This document shows positions 1 through 24,399 of a DNA stretch of 39,312 nt, piece after piece. The DNA is from Apostichopus parvimensis (lineage: Eukaryota > Echinodermata > Holothuroidea > Aspidochirotida > Stichopodidae), in the NCBI GenBank assembly GCA_000934455.1, contig KN887486.1, positions 34,924 through 74,235 of the forward strand, given 5' to 3'. The translations under genes and the position numbers were made by a program. The notes under the pieces were generated by a model that saw only the letters and a program-made list of their open reading frames with translations, did not search any database and had not been told where the DNA came from. Every line of letters starts with the position of its first letter. Position 1 is the stretch's first letter.

Positions 1-2424
1 GTTCACAACAAAATATTAGATGTCCAAATTTTGGTGTCCCTGCTACAAAAACAACCATTGTGCTGAAATAAAAATTCTCCTTTTTTTTGGGGGGGGGGGG
101 TTGGGGGGGGTTACTATCATGAAAGGTAAAATCATTACTCAGAAAATACCTTGAAATGATGCATAGTATGGACACCAAAACTTTCATAAATTTAACCTCT
201 AATTTATGCTAATGAAATTCCACTTTTTTGAGTATTATTTAAATTTTCTCCACGAGCTGGTACTTTCTATTTACAAACTCAATATGCAGCCCTAATGATG
301 TTATCATAGAATGGAAAAATTTTTTTTTTTTCTTTTTTCTTTTATGTTTCAACCGGAATTAATAGTTTGACTGTTTTTCACTGGCTTTAATCACATTCAA
401 AAATAACTTCTTTCTTAACTGCTTAACAACAAAAAAAGCAGTTTCTAACCAAGAAGGTGTCACAGTGGTTTGCATACAAGACCAAACAATATACAAGACA
501 CCTATCGACTTCCAATCTCTCAATATTTTCTTCTTTCCAAGACAAAAAAAAAAACTTTTTTTTGTTGTAAGCTTTTAAATTATTTACAAAATATATGTTT
601 CAAAAGAATTTTGACAAATATCCACAGAGCCTTTTTTTTTTTACTACAGACCACAAAAGTTTCCTTTGATGAATTGCTACACATAACACACTACAACACA
701 AACAAGATAAGAAGAGAAATTTTTCCTCATCCAAACCACTTTTGTCTTAATTAATTTGTTAATCAGGTCACCACCTCTGCTTGCTATGTTTTGTGTAAAA
801 AGGATCAGAATAAGAAGAAGAAGAAGAAATAAAACAAGTTCTCTTCCCTACCATAACATATAATTGAAATTTAACCCCTCCTTGACCCCTCTCTTTCCCT
901 CTTCTTCCTGTAAGTGGAATAGCAATCCTCAGACTAAGACACTGCGAACAGATAAACTCAAATGATGAGCAAAGATTACATAGTAAGCAGAGCAAGGACT
1001 ACATCGAGTATAAACCTGACAAATTGCTTTACGACTTATTAAACAAAACCGAAACTATCTGGTAATCGACCAAAGACGTTTCAAGCCCTTGTCGATGAAA
1101 TCATGCTCTCTGTTCTACTCCCCCTCTCTCTCTCTCAATCACCAGTGAACTAAAAACCCTGTGTTTCTTTCCTACAATTTAATATCAACAACCTGTCTGG
1201 CTTGTAATGTAACTAACTGGCAAGAGTTTACATCCTCCATATGCCAGCTCTCCTCAATTTCTCATTGTCACCATCACTCCCCCCCCCCCCCCCCCCATCC
1301 CCCGGTTTAATTTCTCCAACTTCACTGCAATGAATTGCCAAATCAAAGCAAAAACATAAACCATTATAATTTTGCATAATTTTGCATATCAAAACAAAAC
1401 AACAAAAAAAGGGAAAAAAATGATGGAAAAAAAAGAAAAAGAAATGGAAAATGCAAAATGCAAAATAAGAGAGTTGTAACTAACTGCCTAGCACAGGTCT
1501 CTCCCTACCACATGACCTGCATGGTTTAAACGGAAGACTCAACCTCCCTCCTTCTGTTCATATTTTTTTTTTGGTCTTTTTTTTCTGTACATGACATCGG
1601 GTTAAATTTTTTAAACATCTAATGTAAGAGCCAAGTCTATAACTTACAAACGGTGATAAAATTTTACAATATTTTTACACAAATTATTTCTTACTTTTTT
1701 TTCTTTCTTACAGCCTCCAGGAGAGATTCAATATGAGCATCCTCATTTCCATTGTTGTTTCTATTAATTGTTCTGTCAACTCTTCTCGTTTCTAAAGTTG
1801 AGTTCATTGTCGTTTTTTTAATGTCTCATTGTTCTATGGACCTTTTTGAGTCCGCACGACATGTTTCTGCAGTATGTGACAGGCTTTTAACAACAACATA
1901 CAACTGGTCAGGTGGATTGCAATCAAAATATGACATTTTTCCTTAAAACTTGCAAAGGTTAAAAAAAAAGAAGAGAAAACTGAAGACCTTAATATCACAA
2001 ACAACTTCGACATTTTACTTTGAAATAAAGATTAAAAAAAAGATAAAGCGCTTTATCCCATACACAATTTTTCAACACAATGGTTTACACACAGAAGCAA
2101 TTCCATTATTACAATAGGGGTAAAACTAGCATTATTTAAGGAGAGAAAAAAAATGAAATATTGGTACTTCGGAATGATGGAAATTTTAAAGGAATACGTA
2201 ACAAAACAAAGCCATCCCCCGTTGGATATAAATAAAGGATTTCAGTCATACCGAGCATTTGGCACAAGCCCATTTATCAAACTGTTCAAACTCACAATCC
2301 AACTCATTGGTACATCTTCAAAGGAAAAGCAGCCATTTTATCACTTAGTTTGACAAAAATGCAGATAGAAAGATTCAGATTGGATTAAAGAGAGAAAATC
2401 GTTATCTATTAGTGCATGGTGAAG

Positions 2425-2672
2425 AAATGGTGAAAGTGTAGGTTAGGTTGACATGCACAAAATGTGTGTTAGGCTTACCAACTAATCATGAAGGTATTGA
2501 AAGTCTATTTAAAAATATATATCAGATGAAAGTGTAGACTAGGTTGGTGTGTGCACAGGTAAGTTAGGCTGACTCAAAGGTTAATTAAATTAATTAAAAT
2601 CACTTTCAATAATAGCATGGAAGCTTAGGCTTGGTTGTGATGCACATTAAGTATGTTAGGCTAGACAACCAA
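2425..2672. repeat. imperfect tandem repeat, unit about 95 bp, about three copies
   Basis: The words TGAAAGTGTAG...TAGGTTG...TGCACA...GTTAGGCT recur at about 2431, 2527 and, more diverged, 2617. The first two units are 96 bp apart. Each unit holds two TTAGG(C/T)T-like words and a TGCACA word. Copies differ by substitutions and small indels. Confidence 0.6.
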
Positions 2673-3339
2673 TACTGTACCATGGTGATCCACCTCTCTT
2701 GAACTTTACATGAGTTAATACTGTGGTTTGAAGATTTTCAACTTTCTTTTAACAACAATCAGAGCAGCATTAATAAGGGTATGAAATCTTTTGAGTGAAG
2801 AAATCATGATAAAATAGACGATAACTACCTAAATTTGGCATATAATATTGATGTCTAAACATTATACAAAAATTACTACTACAAGTATTACCATCTGAAT
2901 CTAATCACATTTACATTAAATATTTCCCCAAATTATAGATATGATACGTTAATCTTATTATACATTATCCCAAGATATTTGAGTAACATGAAAACTGCAA
3001 TCGTTATCCTAAATATGAAAAAAAGAGCCGTACACAGACTCCTCCCCTTCCTCTCCCCACACTCATTTCCCATGCCCCGAGACCCCCCCACCCCGCCCAA
3101 TATAGGTCCCTATTGTAATGACTCAGACTCTTGGTGGGTACCTTGACAATAGATTGGTTAAGTTTGTAAACTCAAGTATTGATTTACCAGGTTCAAACAC
3201 TCTACACAACACAGCCTCAAGCACTATATAGACCAGACCAGATTCACTTGATCCAAAGTAACTGGAAAAGTGACTGAAATCAACAAATATATTCCACAAA
3301 TTCTGTCCACCAGCATGATGATAATTAAATTTTGACTTT

Positions 3340-3627
3340 TTTACAACTTTTTTTTTATGACTATCAGGTGACTAGCATATTAGCCAATGAATATTTGAGT
3401 CAATTCAAAACCATCGACAACTAGTTTAATACGTCTAGTCAAATTTCAGCAGGTACTGGCACCGGTCTGTTTGTCTTTTATTACCATTAATGACAGGAAT
3501 TTTCCCCTCCCTTTTTCTGATTAAATTAGACCCAGATGTTGGATAAACATTTTTTAGTCTTGTACAATATTATGATTCAGAATTTTTTTTTGCCCTTATG
3601 GCAAACGGAATTCCTTCCCAGTTTTCT
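3340..3627 (+). repeat. direct duplicated segment, copy A (partner at 5521-5787)
   Basis: Shares long blocks with 5521-5787 in the same orientation, such as TATGACTATCAGG, GCCAATGAATATTTGAGTCA, CATCGACAACTA and CCATTAATGACAGG. Similarity fades but continues to CTTCC(C)AGTTTTCT. Copies are clearly related but carry many substitutions and indels. No coding potential or terminal repeats recognised. It may be an old mobile-element fragment. Confidence 0.8.
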
Positions 3628-4218
3628 TGATACTGACTTAAACGAAGCTGACAATGGTTTCATGATTATCCAAAATGACTACCTGATACGCAAATAGGGT
3701 TAATAAAGTATCTCAAAAAAACAATGTAAGGACTCCATTAAATAATCTGCTTTAAGATTTACAGTTCATGGTCTGGTCCTATGTTGCATTCATTTGCTTT
3801 TAAATTAGTCGTTTTCATAAACTTCCGTGAAATGTTGATTTTTTTTCTATCAATTCAGACTGATATAAAAGAAAGTACAATACTATGGCCACAGGATATA
3901 TTGCTGCATGTAAGATGGTATATATCAAAGCAATACTAAGGTGCTAGGGAGGGGTGGTAAGGGAGAGGTGAAGGGAGGGGTAGCTCTCTAAATAATATTT
4001 TGATACAGCTGCTAAAATTCAGAAGTCATCATTCTAACTCACTGAACCAGTTCTGAGGGTCACAAAATTTATGTCTACTGATGAAAAACTGATATAAAGA
4101 GAATCATTTTTTTTTTGGGGGGGGGGAGCACAGTTACCATGGCAACAACGATAACACTGCTTTGTAAGATTTCAATTATAATTGTTAAGGGCAAAAGACT
4201 GAGAGACGTAGATTATCA

Positions 4219-4240
4219 GAGAGAGAGAGAGAGAGAGAGA
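4219..4240. repeat. (GA)n microsatellite
   Basis: Eleven uninterrupted GA units downstream of the JNK stop codon. Confidence 0.95.
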
Positions 4241-4448
4241 TAGAAATAAAGCGAAGAAGAGGAAGAGAAGAAAATATGCATCCCCTAAACACTTGATAAA
4301 AAGGCAGCAATTCCCTTATGACTCATACCATATACGCTATCGACAAACACCGAAAAAATGAACTTGATGAAAACATCAACACGAATCATCATCCAACAAC
4401 ACTGCTGCTCAGGATTTCCTTCCATGTGGTTCTTTCTTTCTTTCCTTT

Positions 4449-4454
4449 TTTATT
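4449..4454 (-). terminator. candidate poly(A) signal AATAAA for JNK
   Basis: TTTATT on the plus strand reads AATAAA on the gene strand, about 230 nt after the stop codon. It sits in an A/T homopolymer-rich tract, so it may be chance. Another AATAAA lies at 3477-3482. The real 3' end is not determinable from sequence alone. Confidence 0.25.
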
Positions 4455-4684
4455 TTTTTTATCTATTTTTTTTCTTTTGCTTTCGTTTATCCAGCACTGA
4501 CGAGACGATCAAAGAGGCAGACTCTGATACCTTTATAGCTTCTCTCATCCACGAGAGATGGACAAATTACAGGGTGGGAGGGGAGGGGGGTTCAAGAATG
4601 GCTCTCCTGGTCACTGGTGATTCCTGGATGGATCGTTTACAATGATGAAGTGAAAAACCGAGACTCCAGTTGTACCCCTGGAGA

Positions 4685-16365
<11,681 letters not shown>

Positions 16366-16440
16366 TTACATTCAATACGAAGGAACTGACGATAGACTTG
16401 CTTTATACCCCTGAAGCAGACATGTAGAACAAGAACAACA

Positions 16441-16558
16441 GCATGAGTACAAGTAGAATTCCTAGTGGTATGAGTACAAGTAGAATTCCTGGTGGTATGA
16501 GTACAAGTACAGGTATGAGTACAAGTAGAACTCCTGGTGGCATGAGCATGGGTACAAG
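16441..16558. repeat. 27-bp minisatellite, about 4 copies
   Basis: Units GYATGAGTACAAGTAGAAYT followed by CCTRGTG at 16441-16467, 16468-16494 and 16513-16539. An 18-bp partial unit lies at 16495-16512 and a degenerate one at 16540-16558. It lies just upstream of JNK coding exon 1. The 27-bp unit is a multiple of three and keeps a frame open on the minus strand (YSYHQEFYL repeats), but no evidence suggests it is translated. Confidence 0.92.
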
Positions 16559-18554
16559 GTTCTAGAGAAGCACGAGTAAGATTCCTTCATTTTGCACCAG
16601 AGGTGTACAGTAGATTCCAAAACTGTCCCCGATATGATTACAAATCCATCAGGGCCAGTACAAGTACAAGCCAACTATTCTAGAATGGTGTACAGATTCA
16701 CTACTAAGACAACTGTAAAAGAAAAGATGAGAGGACCCACCACAAAAACAAGAAACAAACAAAATGAAGATCTGTAAGCATCTGATTACCAAAGGATAGC
16801 TTCTTAATCCAAAACATTTCTTATACTGCAGTATTCGATTGAGATTTTAATCTCGACTTATATTTCACAATTAATGTAAATTGGCCTATTTAGTGCAGCA
16901 AAAACAGTTTTAATGTAGAGTGAACGGCCTACGGTCTGAATTTGGTCACTTAACAAATAAAAAACATTCATTAAAATTCAAAATGGGACTGCACTTGTTC
17001 AAACTCACACACTCTACTAGATTTTCACAACTAATGCTGATTACAGAGCCAAAAACCGAAAAAATCTCCCTTGTAAATTTGCCAAAAAATCACAAAACTG
17101 TACTGTATATGTATATAGTTAATACTAGCTCCAATAAAAACAGGAGATTAATCTTACCCAGATATCAGTCAACTTAATACAAAGGAAGTCCAACACATAG
17201 TGAGCCAGATCATGACAAGTACCTTGACTTAAAATTGTCAACAGAACAATTAATTACTTTTACAATGGGTAACTAGCTGCTACGTTCCAATTTCTATTTC
17301 ATTTTATACTTCCAATGAAATGTTACTGGTACATTACAAACATTGAGTTAGGAAATTTCCACCGAAATACAACTCACATACAGAGTGTTTCAACGTTGGT
17401 TGATTGATGTATTGTTTTATGTTTTATCCAAGGTCAAGCTAAAGCTGATATTGATAATGACTGGGTGGTTTGGTACAGTTGATAAAAATGAGGTGAACAC
17501 CGAACAATGTCTGCACGCACGTGCATCAATTAGCTACTACCAAAGTGCGGAATTGAAAAGATAACCAAGTCCACTTGAAAATGCGCTTCTAGATACTATT
17601 GTGTGGTAGAATGAGGGAGGGATAGTATAAACTTGCCAATGGGGAAGTAGAGTTCTAAAAGGTTTCCAGTTCATTCTAGGCACAGTAGATCTTACAATAG
17701 TGCTGAGGTTGTGAGGAGACAGGTAAGCAAGGATGCAACGTAAATTATGTACATTTTGAATGACCAAAGAGAGTCAGAAAGCTTTATCATATTATTTCAT
17801 ATTACCTTCTCAAAGACTTAACAACAGCAAACTTTTGTGCTTAGAAATGAATCATCGGGAGGGGGGGGGGGGGGGGGCACGTGCCATACCTGCATCTAGC
17901 TCAGTTATAAAACGGGAGAGATCCCAATTTAACTAATTAAACAATCGATCACAGACATAGAAGAAATTGTTCGTCTAGACTAATTCTAATTTATGTAATT
18001 ATATCATTCCACCAATATAATATGACATAAAAATTTCCTTTTTATGTTCCATTTTTAACAGTATTTGATGTCATACAATTTACCAGCAGGACAAGAATTT
18101 AACATCATCATTCATTAAAATGTTGCAGGTACCTATTATAAAATACTCCCATTATTATTGAAGCAATTTATTTCATAGCTTTTCACGTGGATGTTTACCA
18201 CAAAAGTTGTAAACATTTTTTTCATTTTTTAATTGACACAAGTTTCAAATTCAACATTTTCAGACAAAGTATTAAATAAAGTTAACCGGTACTTGACATT
18301 AATGTTTATCACATGTTTCATTTAAAGCATCTGTTAGTTCTCAATTTCTCATATTAATTACAGTACCTTTTTATACTTTAATGCTTCAATACTGTTTCAA
18401 AATATGAAAAAGGATTTCAACATATTCAATTTATTATAGATCTCTTCTACTTTCTTCATACTCTATAAAAAAAATGTCAATATTGCTACCTTTTAGCCCA
18501 AAGAAGAGAGGAACCCAGAAAATAGTAGAGACCACCACAAACTAATAGATGGAT

Positions 18555-18622
18555 GGACCAGTAAGCTAAGCACAGGACTCTTAACCCTGTGGTCAATTAC
18601 TCAAAATCCTGTTCCAGCCAAA
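18555..18622 (+). mobile_element. degenerate tRNA-like (Lys-type) segment, possible old SINE
   Basis: CAGTAAGCTAAGCACAGGAC then TCTTAACCCTGTGGTC resembles a tRNA D-arm and anticodon arm: stem CAGG/CCTG with loop containing CTCTTAA, anticodon CTT. A T-arm-like CAAAATCCTGTTC follows. The A and B boxes are eroded, so it would not be an active tRNA gene. Confidence 0.35.
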
Positions 18623-20801
18623 CACTTCTTTGATCCTTTAAAAAAAATTCAGCATTTTCCAGAATTATATTAATTGTCGATTTACTTACTTCAACTTAAA
18701 GTTTGAATGTCAGCATTTTGAAACTTGTCGCTAAATATATTGTTCTAACTGTTGAAAATAGTTTAAGAGAATGGGACTACTGTATATTAGTAAAACTGCC
18801 TTTCTTCAAACAGAAATAAATGTTGCAAATTGATTTTAAAAAAAAAAGGCTAGTTTACCATGTTATCAGCAGTATAAACACACTAATTCCACATACAGCC
18901 AAAGGGCATTCCATTTGAAACAGTTCATACATTATTCATGGTACAAATTATGCACAAATTCAACATCTTCTGATCACTGTCAGCCTTTCCTCACGCCTAG
19001 GTTAACATTTGCATCGTAAAACTTGTAGCACTGGGCACTAAGAGGTGCCTTTCGTGACCGACTTCTGTTTGCATACATTATCTAATTATACAACTTGATG
19101 TTCTTGTTCGACACGCTGTGCATTATACTGGAAGACTTGTGCTACACAGATAAGAGCTCGTCAGAGTTAAAACCTATAAGGAACAGATCCAACCCTGTTT
19201 GGAAAAACTGACAAGTTATTTGTATCAAATTTTTTGAATAAATGATAAAATACCTACTATGATTTTTTGTGATATAATAAGCACAGTTTATTAATTTATG
19301 ATTCTAACAGACATTATTTACAAATTAGCGAGTCTTACATATAATATTCTGCTATATTTTCATACACCAAGCAGGTGAAGATGTGGTTTGAGACTAAAGA
19401 TATGCCGCAGTTTAACAGACCTGTGATCAAACCTAATTTTGCAGTCAACAAAATCCACAAAACTTACTGGGATTGGGGTGTCATATCTTGCCCTCTTCGA
19501 AATCCCACAATATTTGGAAACCATATCAAAAACTCTTGACAACTGCACTAATTTAACAATGTATTAAAACGATAGTCGATATAAATTCCTCATCCTTCCC
19601 AGTTCTCACAATCACAGTTGTAATTCTTGTTTTCTTGTCACAATTTCTGGTGTCTTACAACTTCAACTGTCGTTTCTTTCTTAAGCTCTACAGAATTACC
19701 ATTTTTTCTTTTTTTTCTATGCAAATACCCAGGATATTAAAACTGATTTGAGTTAAGCTACACGAAGAGGTAACTAACACAGAATTTGTTTTTACTTTTG
19801 ATAACACCAGAGAACTTATCATGCGGTCGGTACAAAGAACTCGGTAAATAGTCGGAATCCAAACCAGTAAATTTCCTGTCTGACAACGTAAACTTCTTAA
19901 CACTGTTGCACACCGTAGATAATACATACATGTATACATACATGGAGGTACTGAATCACAACTCCTGTTATTGTAAGACCTTTTTGAACAGTTCAAGAAT
20001 AAAGGTCACAGAATTAGAAACTATTGCAATGATCAAAACATGACCTGCTTATGTTTGTAGTTCAGAGCACTCAGCTAGATAAATGTCTCTGTCTATAATC
20101 ATAAATTTATGTAAATGACAGTTTTGTGGCCTTCCGGACAAAATGGTAAATCACCATTTATTTCACTCAATAGCTGCTTTGTTAGAGCTATTCACCTTTT
20201 TAACTGATTGCAAAGACATTCAGACTAGGATTCCTAGAATTTGAGAGCACTTGGTAAAGTTCTACTACTGTAAATATATAACAAAGAGTGAATCGCAGTG
20301 CACTTCATCACGTTCTAAAGGAATATGTGGGCTGGTATGTCTTCAACTGTATTTCTTGCAACGCAAGCTAATATAAGAGTCCCCTTCACACACTTGATGT
20401 TTGCATGTTGTGGTGAAATTAGTGAAGCAACTGTCACTATACACTTGTAAATGACAACACAGTAATAAATGCCTGCAGACAACTGTCCACATAAAATGAG
20501 AGGGATTCCTAGGAAAAACAAGTGTCCAAGCAACCTTCCATGCCAATGATATGAATACTACACAGCAGAGTTTAAAACTTTAAATGGTTTGATATATTAA
20601 AAACAACTTTGTGGCTAATATTCACAACAAGATGATGAAATAAAGGTCCTTCCCTCTAGCTCAAGCCCAACGTCTACTTTTGCCATGCAAAACTTCCATA
20701 CAAAATGGGAAGCAAACTTGTTGAGCATTTAACAGCAATATAGTCCACAGTCATGAATGGTTTATAGCATGCTTAATGGGGATCTCCAGCCACACCCTAA
20801 A

Positions 20802-20815
20802 CCAACAGGGGGCAC
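20802..20815 (+). promoter_or_regulatory. CTCF-like motif
   Basis: CCAACAGGGGGCAC agrees with the bilaterian CTCF core CCASYAGRKGGCAS except at one position. It stands alone in AT-rich DNA. A single motif match is weak evidence for binding. Confidence 0.25.
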
Positions 20816-23800
20816 TGCCACTATCGGTTCTTTCTAGTTCTGTAATATTCGACAAGCTGCAGTCTATGAAATCACTGATGATTCCTTTGAGGAATCTCTG
20901 ATGGACACTTCTGGGCAAAGTACCCAAAGCACATTCCCTTATTCACACATAGTGTGATATAATCTTACCGACAACCTCGGGTTCAACCACCCCTTTTTGG
21001 CAAGGAAATGTTGCCCCCCCCCCCCCCGTTCGTCTGGCAACTTTTCACACTTTCCACGTCTGGTCGTCGACCAATCAGAAAGCTTCTTTGAGGTATTTTC
21101 AATCATGTAAAATTGTATCCATGTCTCCGAAATGGAAGACACAGGACTCATACCTGAGATTCTTCTCAAAATTACTGAAGACGAGATCTTTTGAAACATA
21201 TTTGCACAACTAGCACATAGATTGAGATATAATATGTTTATGTAAAGTGCTTTACGAAATCTTTGGAGATCTGCAAACAGTATTGATCTCGCTCACCACG
21301 ATCCAGAGTACCGTTACCGTTACCAGGGTACCGTTACCACATAGAAGACAGCTCCCTTTGCAGGAAACCTGAAGATCCCCATTGCAACAATTTTTTATTT
21401 TTATTTTTTCTATTGTTTGTCATCCTTGGCAAGTTTTATGACCTTTACTGGGAAATGAATTTGCTGACTGAAGAACGGGACAATGTTCACTGGGTAACTC
21501 CCATCTTATCCCAAACACATATCACCCTTCTCACCCTCCAGCAACCCCCCCCCCCGCCCCAACACCACACACCCCCTTTCAAGTTTCGTTATCACGGTAT
21601 CTGTGATTTACCTTTAGATGCAGTTTTAAGTACTAGCCGACTAATCGGGAGACCCTTCGGATGGAAGGAGTCCTGGCGATAGTTGGACTTCTCTTAGCTG
21701 TTCTGTTTCTTGTTGACTAGAAAGTCAATCGAATGACAAGGTGCTTTCTTTGGAGAAAATCGATCTTTGTTGGTAAGTCATCAATAGTTGGCTTTTTCAT
21801 CTTCAGTTGGAAAACAATGTATCATATCTGAAAAGAACAAAAGAATGAAACAAACAATAGATAGGTAATCTGAATCAGTTAATAATAGCAAACTACAGCA
21901 CAGTTACAAAAGAAATTTGATTATCCAGAGGAAAGGGAGAACGAGAATGGGGGAACATTAAATTAAGCCTATCGATGGGGGACTTTAGCAAGCGACAAAA
22001 TGAAATTTGAAACCATCAGTCTCTTCCTGTGATTGTAGTGCACACAATGATCCTGTTTAGAATGCATTGGACAGTGAAAATGTATGTAAAATCTTAGCTA
22101 CTGTTTCAAAAATCTAGACATCTGCACCTTTTTTGTGGGGGGTGGTGGGGGGTAAATACTGAAAATACTGATTTCACACAAAGCTCAACCAGCAAATATT
22201 ACCAAGGTCATCCAAGTTTGAGAAAGTCATATTACCTACCACAGGCAATTCATGGAAAACATGATCACCCAACTGTTAACCCTTTCAACCATGAAAAACT
22301 TATATATCAGTATTAAAACAGACCATGTGAAATGTTAAGTTTGCAGGCATTGTTTGCCACTGTGCTTTCATGACTCTACCAGCCTATGTGCACAGAAGGG
22401 CGACTGAAAATAAAAAACATTTTTTCACACGAAACAGCAGGACAAAGGTTACCAATTTCAAAGTACAACCGCAACCAATTTTTTTCTCTCTCTATCTCTC
22501 TTTGTTATTACTACATTATCTGTAAGTTTATGAAACAGGTAAATATTTAAGAAAATATTAATCTTCGCCATGCATTACAGTAGCAAGAGTTCTACACTAA
22601 AATTATCATTATAAATATTGAGAATGAGCAGAGTAAACTGCCCAGTGACTTGAGAATATTTTATAAAAGGCCTAATTCTCTCAAACTGAACAAAGTGAAT
22701 ACCAATTTTTAATTGACGGATAAATTTAAAAAGCAGCCCGACTTGTGACTCTTTGCTTAAATACTTACTAAGTGTAAGCATTTTGTAAATTTACCAATAC
22801 GTTGAAGTTAAATTCTTACCTTGTGTGTAGTATATATGCCTCACACAAAGAGTAGACACCAAGTGTTGTAAAAATACTATACCAATCATATATAGCACAC
22901 AACATGGTAAATTCTACACATTTTCACTACAACTGCCCTTAAATTTACCTACATCAGGGCTCTACAGCCAATAGATACATCTCCATGCAAACCCTCTCAG
23001 AAATTTTTCTTCGGAAATTAAGATTTGTATTACCGACACAAATACACGAAGACCACGAAAGACCCTCCTTCATGCTGTTATCGTTACTAGCATATGACGG
23101 ACTCTCCAGATATTCGATAACAACAAAATCTACGTAGTGCACACATATACACACACACTCACACACGCACATACACAAATAGCCATTACCGCAACTTTCT
23201 ATTTTAAAACAAAGCGTATGCGCTGACAAGAAACTGTACTCTTGATTAGGTTTCCACGAATCGCATTGGTCGACGTTGTCACTGGCTACGTACGCAAGCA
23301 ATCAAATTTGCCACTCTACGTAATGTGAGTGAGCCTCTGGGAAGAATATTAAAAAAAAAAACCAGCACAGTACAGCAGTCAGTAGTCAGTCAGCAGTTAT
23401 GCACTTACACATGTATAGATCTAGTATGCATGTAATACTGTGAACAAATGCAATACGCTGTACTGTTATGTACTTGGTGTATAGATCATACAAATTCTGT
23501 AGGTGAATTAACTCCACAGTTCAGACCTTCACACTTTATAGTAAGAAAAAATTCATTACGACTGAAGGACAGCTGAGAGTCCTGCTGATGTGATAACAAA
23601 AAATTAAAACTACCTGAGCACTTCTATGATTAGGGATGGACAACACACAAATAAGCCCAGACTGAATCAGTTTGGAGGGTTTATTTCAAAAATGGTCTGG
23701 GGCGAAAACGAGAATACTTACATAACAAACAAATTTTGCGATAATAACCATTAATGTCTGAAGCAAGCTGTTAACGCATCAAACTTGGGAAGGAATTACC

Positions 23801-23947
23801 AGTACTATAAAGACTGGTAAATTGTAAACTCACAAATAGGGAATAGGACTTGAGTGCCTCCCAATGCAAGAAGAAAGGGATAAATATTTTACCATCTGGG
23901 AGGAGAGGGCCATGCAGTTATTCTAAAGTATATACCTTCTTCTAGTT

Positions 23948-24270
23948 GTGAGGACATGGTGGTGAGGGCAGGGTATTTGAGGACAGGGTGGTGTTTCCAG
24001 GGTTGTGTGGGCAGGGTGGTGTGGGTAGGGTTGTGTGGGTAGGGTGGTGTGGGCAGGGTGGTGAGGGTGGGGTGGTGAGGGGTGTGGGCAGGGTTATGAG
24101 GGTGGGGTGGTGAGGGGTGATGCAGGTGGTGAGGTGCAGGTGGGATGGTGAGGGCGGGGTTGGTGAGGATATGGTGGTTCGGGCAGGGTGGTGAGGCTGG
24201 GTGTGAGGGTGGGATGTGAGGGTGGGGTGGTCAGGGCGGGGTGGTCAGGGCAGAGTGGTGAGAGCAGGGC
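23948..24270 (+). repeat. G-rich minisatellite (GGGTGGTGWGGGCA-like units)
   Basis: More than 300 bp of irregular 10-20-bp units built from GGGTGGTG, GGGCAGG and GTGAGGG, with almost no C on this strand. Many GGG/GG runs at short spacing give G-quadruplex potential. Flanks return abruptly to AT-rich DNA. Confidence 0.93.
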
Positions 24271-24399
24271 ATTCTATGCAATTATCTTAAAAGTATCTTT
24301 GACTAGATTTTAACAATATTTATTTTCATAACTATTTGATAACAGAATATCATAACAATGCAGTTCAATTGCCTTCAAATTTTCGGTGCACAAATATAA

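Larger units (their letters stand above)
1..4684. other. no gene seen; presumed JNK 3' UTR and downstream flank
   Basis: AT-rich DNA with no recognisable coding exon on either strand. It contains a T/G homopolymer block (81-110), a C run (about 1279-1297), an imperfect 95-bp tandem repeat (2425-2672), one copy of a 280-bp duplicated segment (3340-3627), a T-G run (4106-4127) and a GA microsatellite (4219-4240). Short open frames here have no protein-like composition. Confidence 0.6.
16559..23900. other. no coding exon recognised; upstream non-coding DNA of the JNK locus or intergenic
   Basis: AT-rich DNA with only short chance frames. Notable elements are a degenerate tRNA-like segment (18555-18620), a G run (about 17859-17877), a CTCF-like motif (20802-20815), a C run (21014-21027) and a CA-type microsatellite (about 23140-23175). 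A 5' untranslated JNK exon must exist at or above 16298, but none can be fixed by sequence alone. Confidence 0.5.

Noticed and set aside
16462..16674. Minus-strand frame with YSYHQEFYL repeats
   Set aside because: It is the 27-bp minisatellite read in frame; lies upstream of the JNK start exon with no splice support.
19360..19548. 62-codon minus-strand frame with SFVDFVDCKIRFDHRS
   Set aside because: Looks protein-like at a glance but has no recognised family and no splice context.
22954..23301. 115-codon minus-strand frame with Cys/Val repeats
   Set aside because: The repetitive part is a CA/GT microsatellite; remaining sequence shows no domain.
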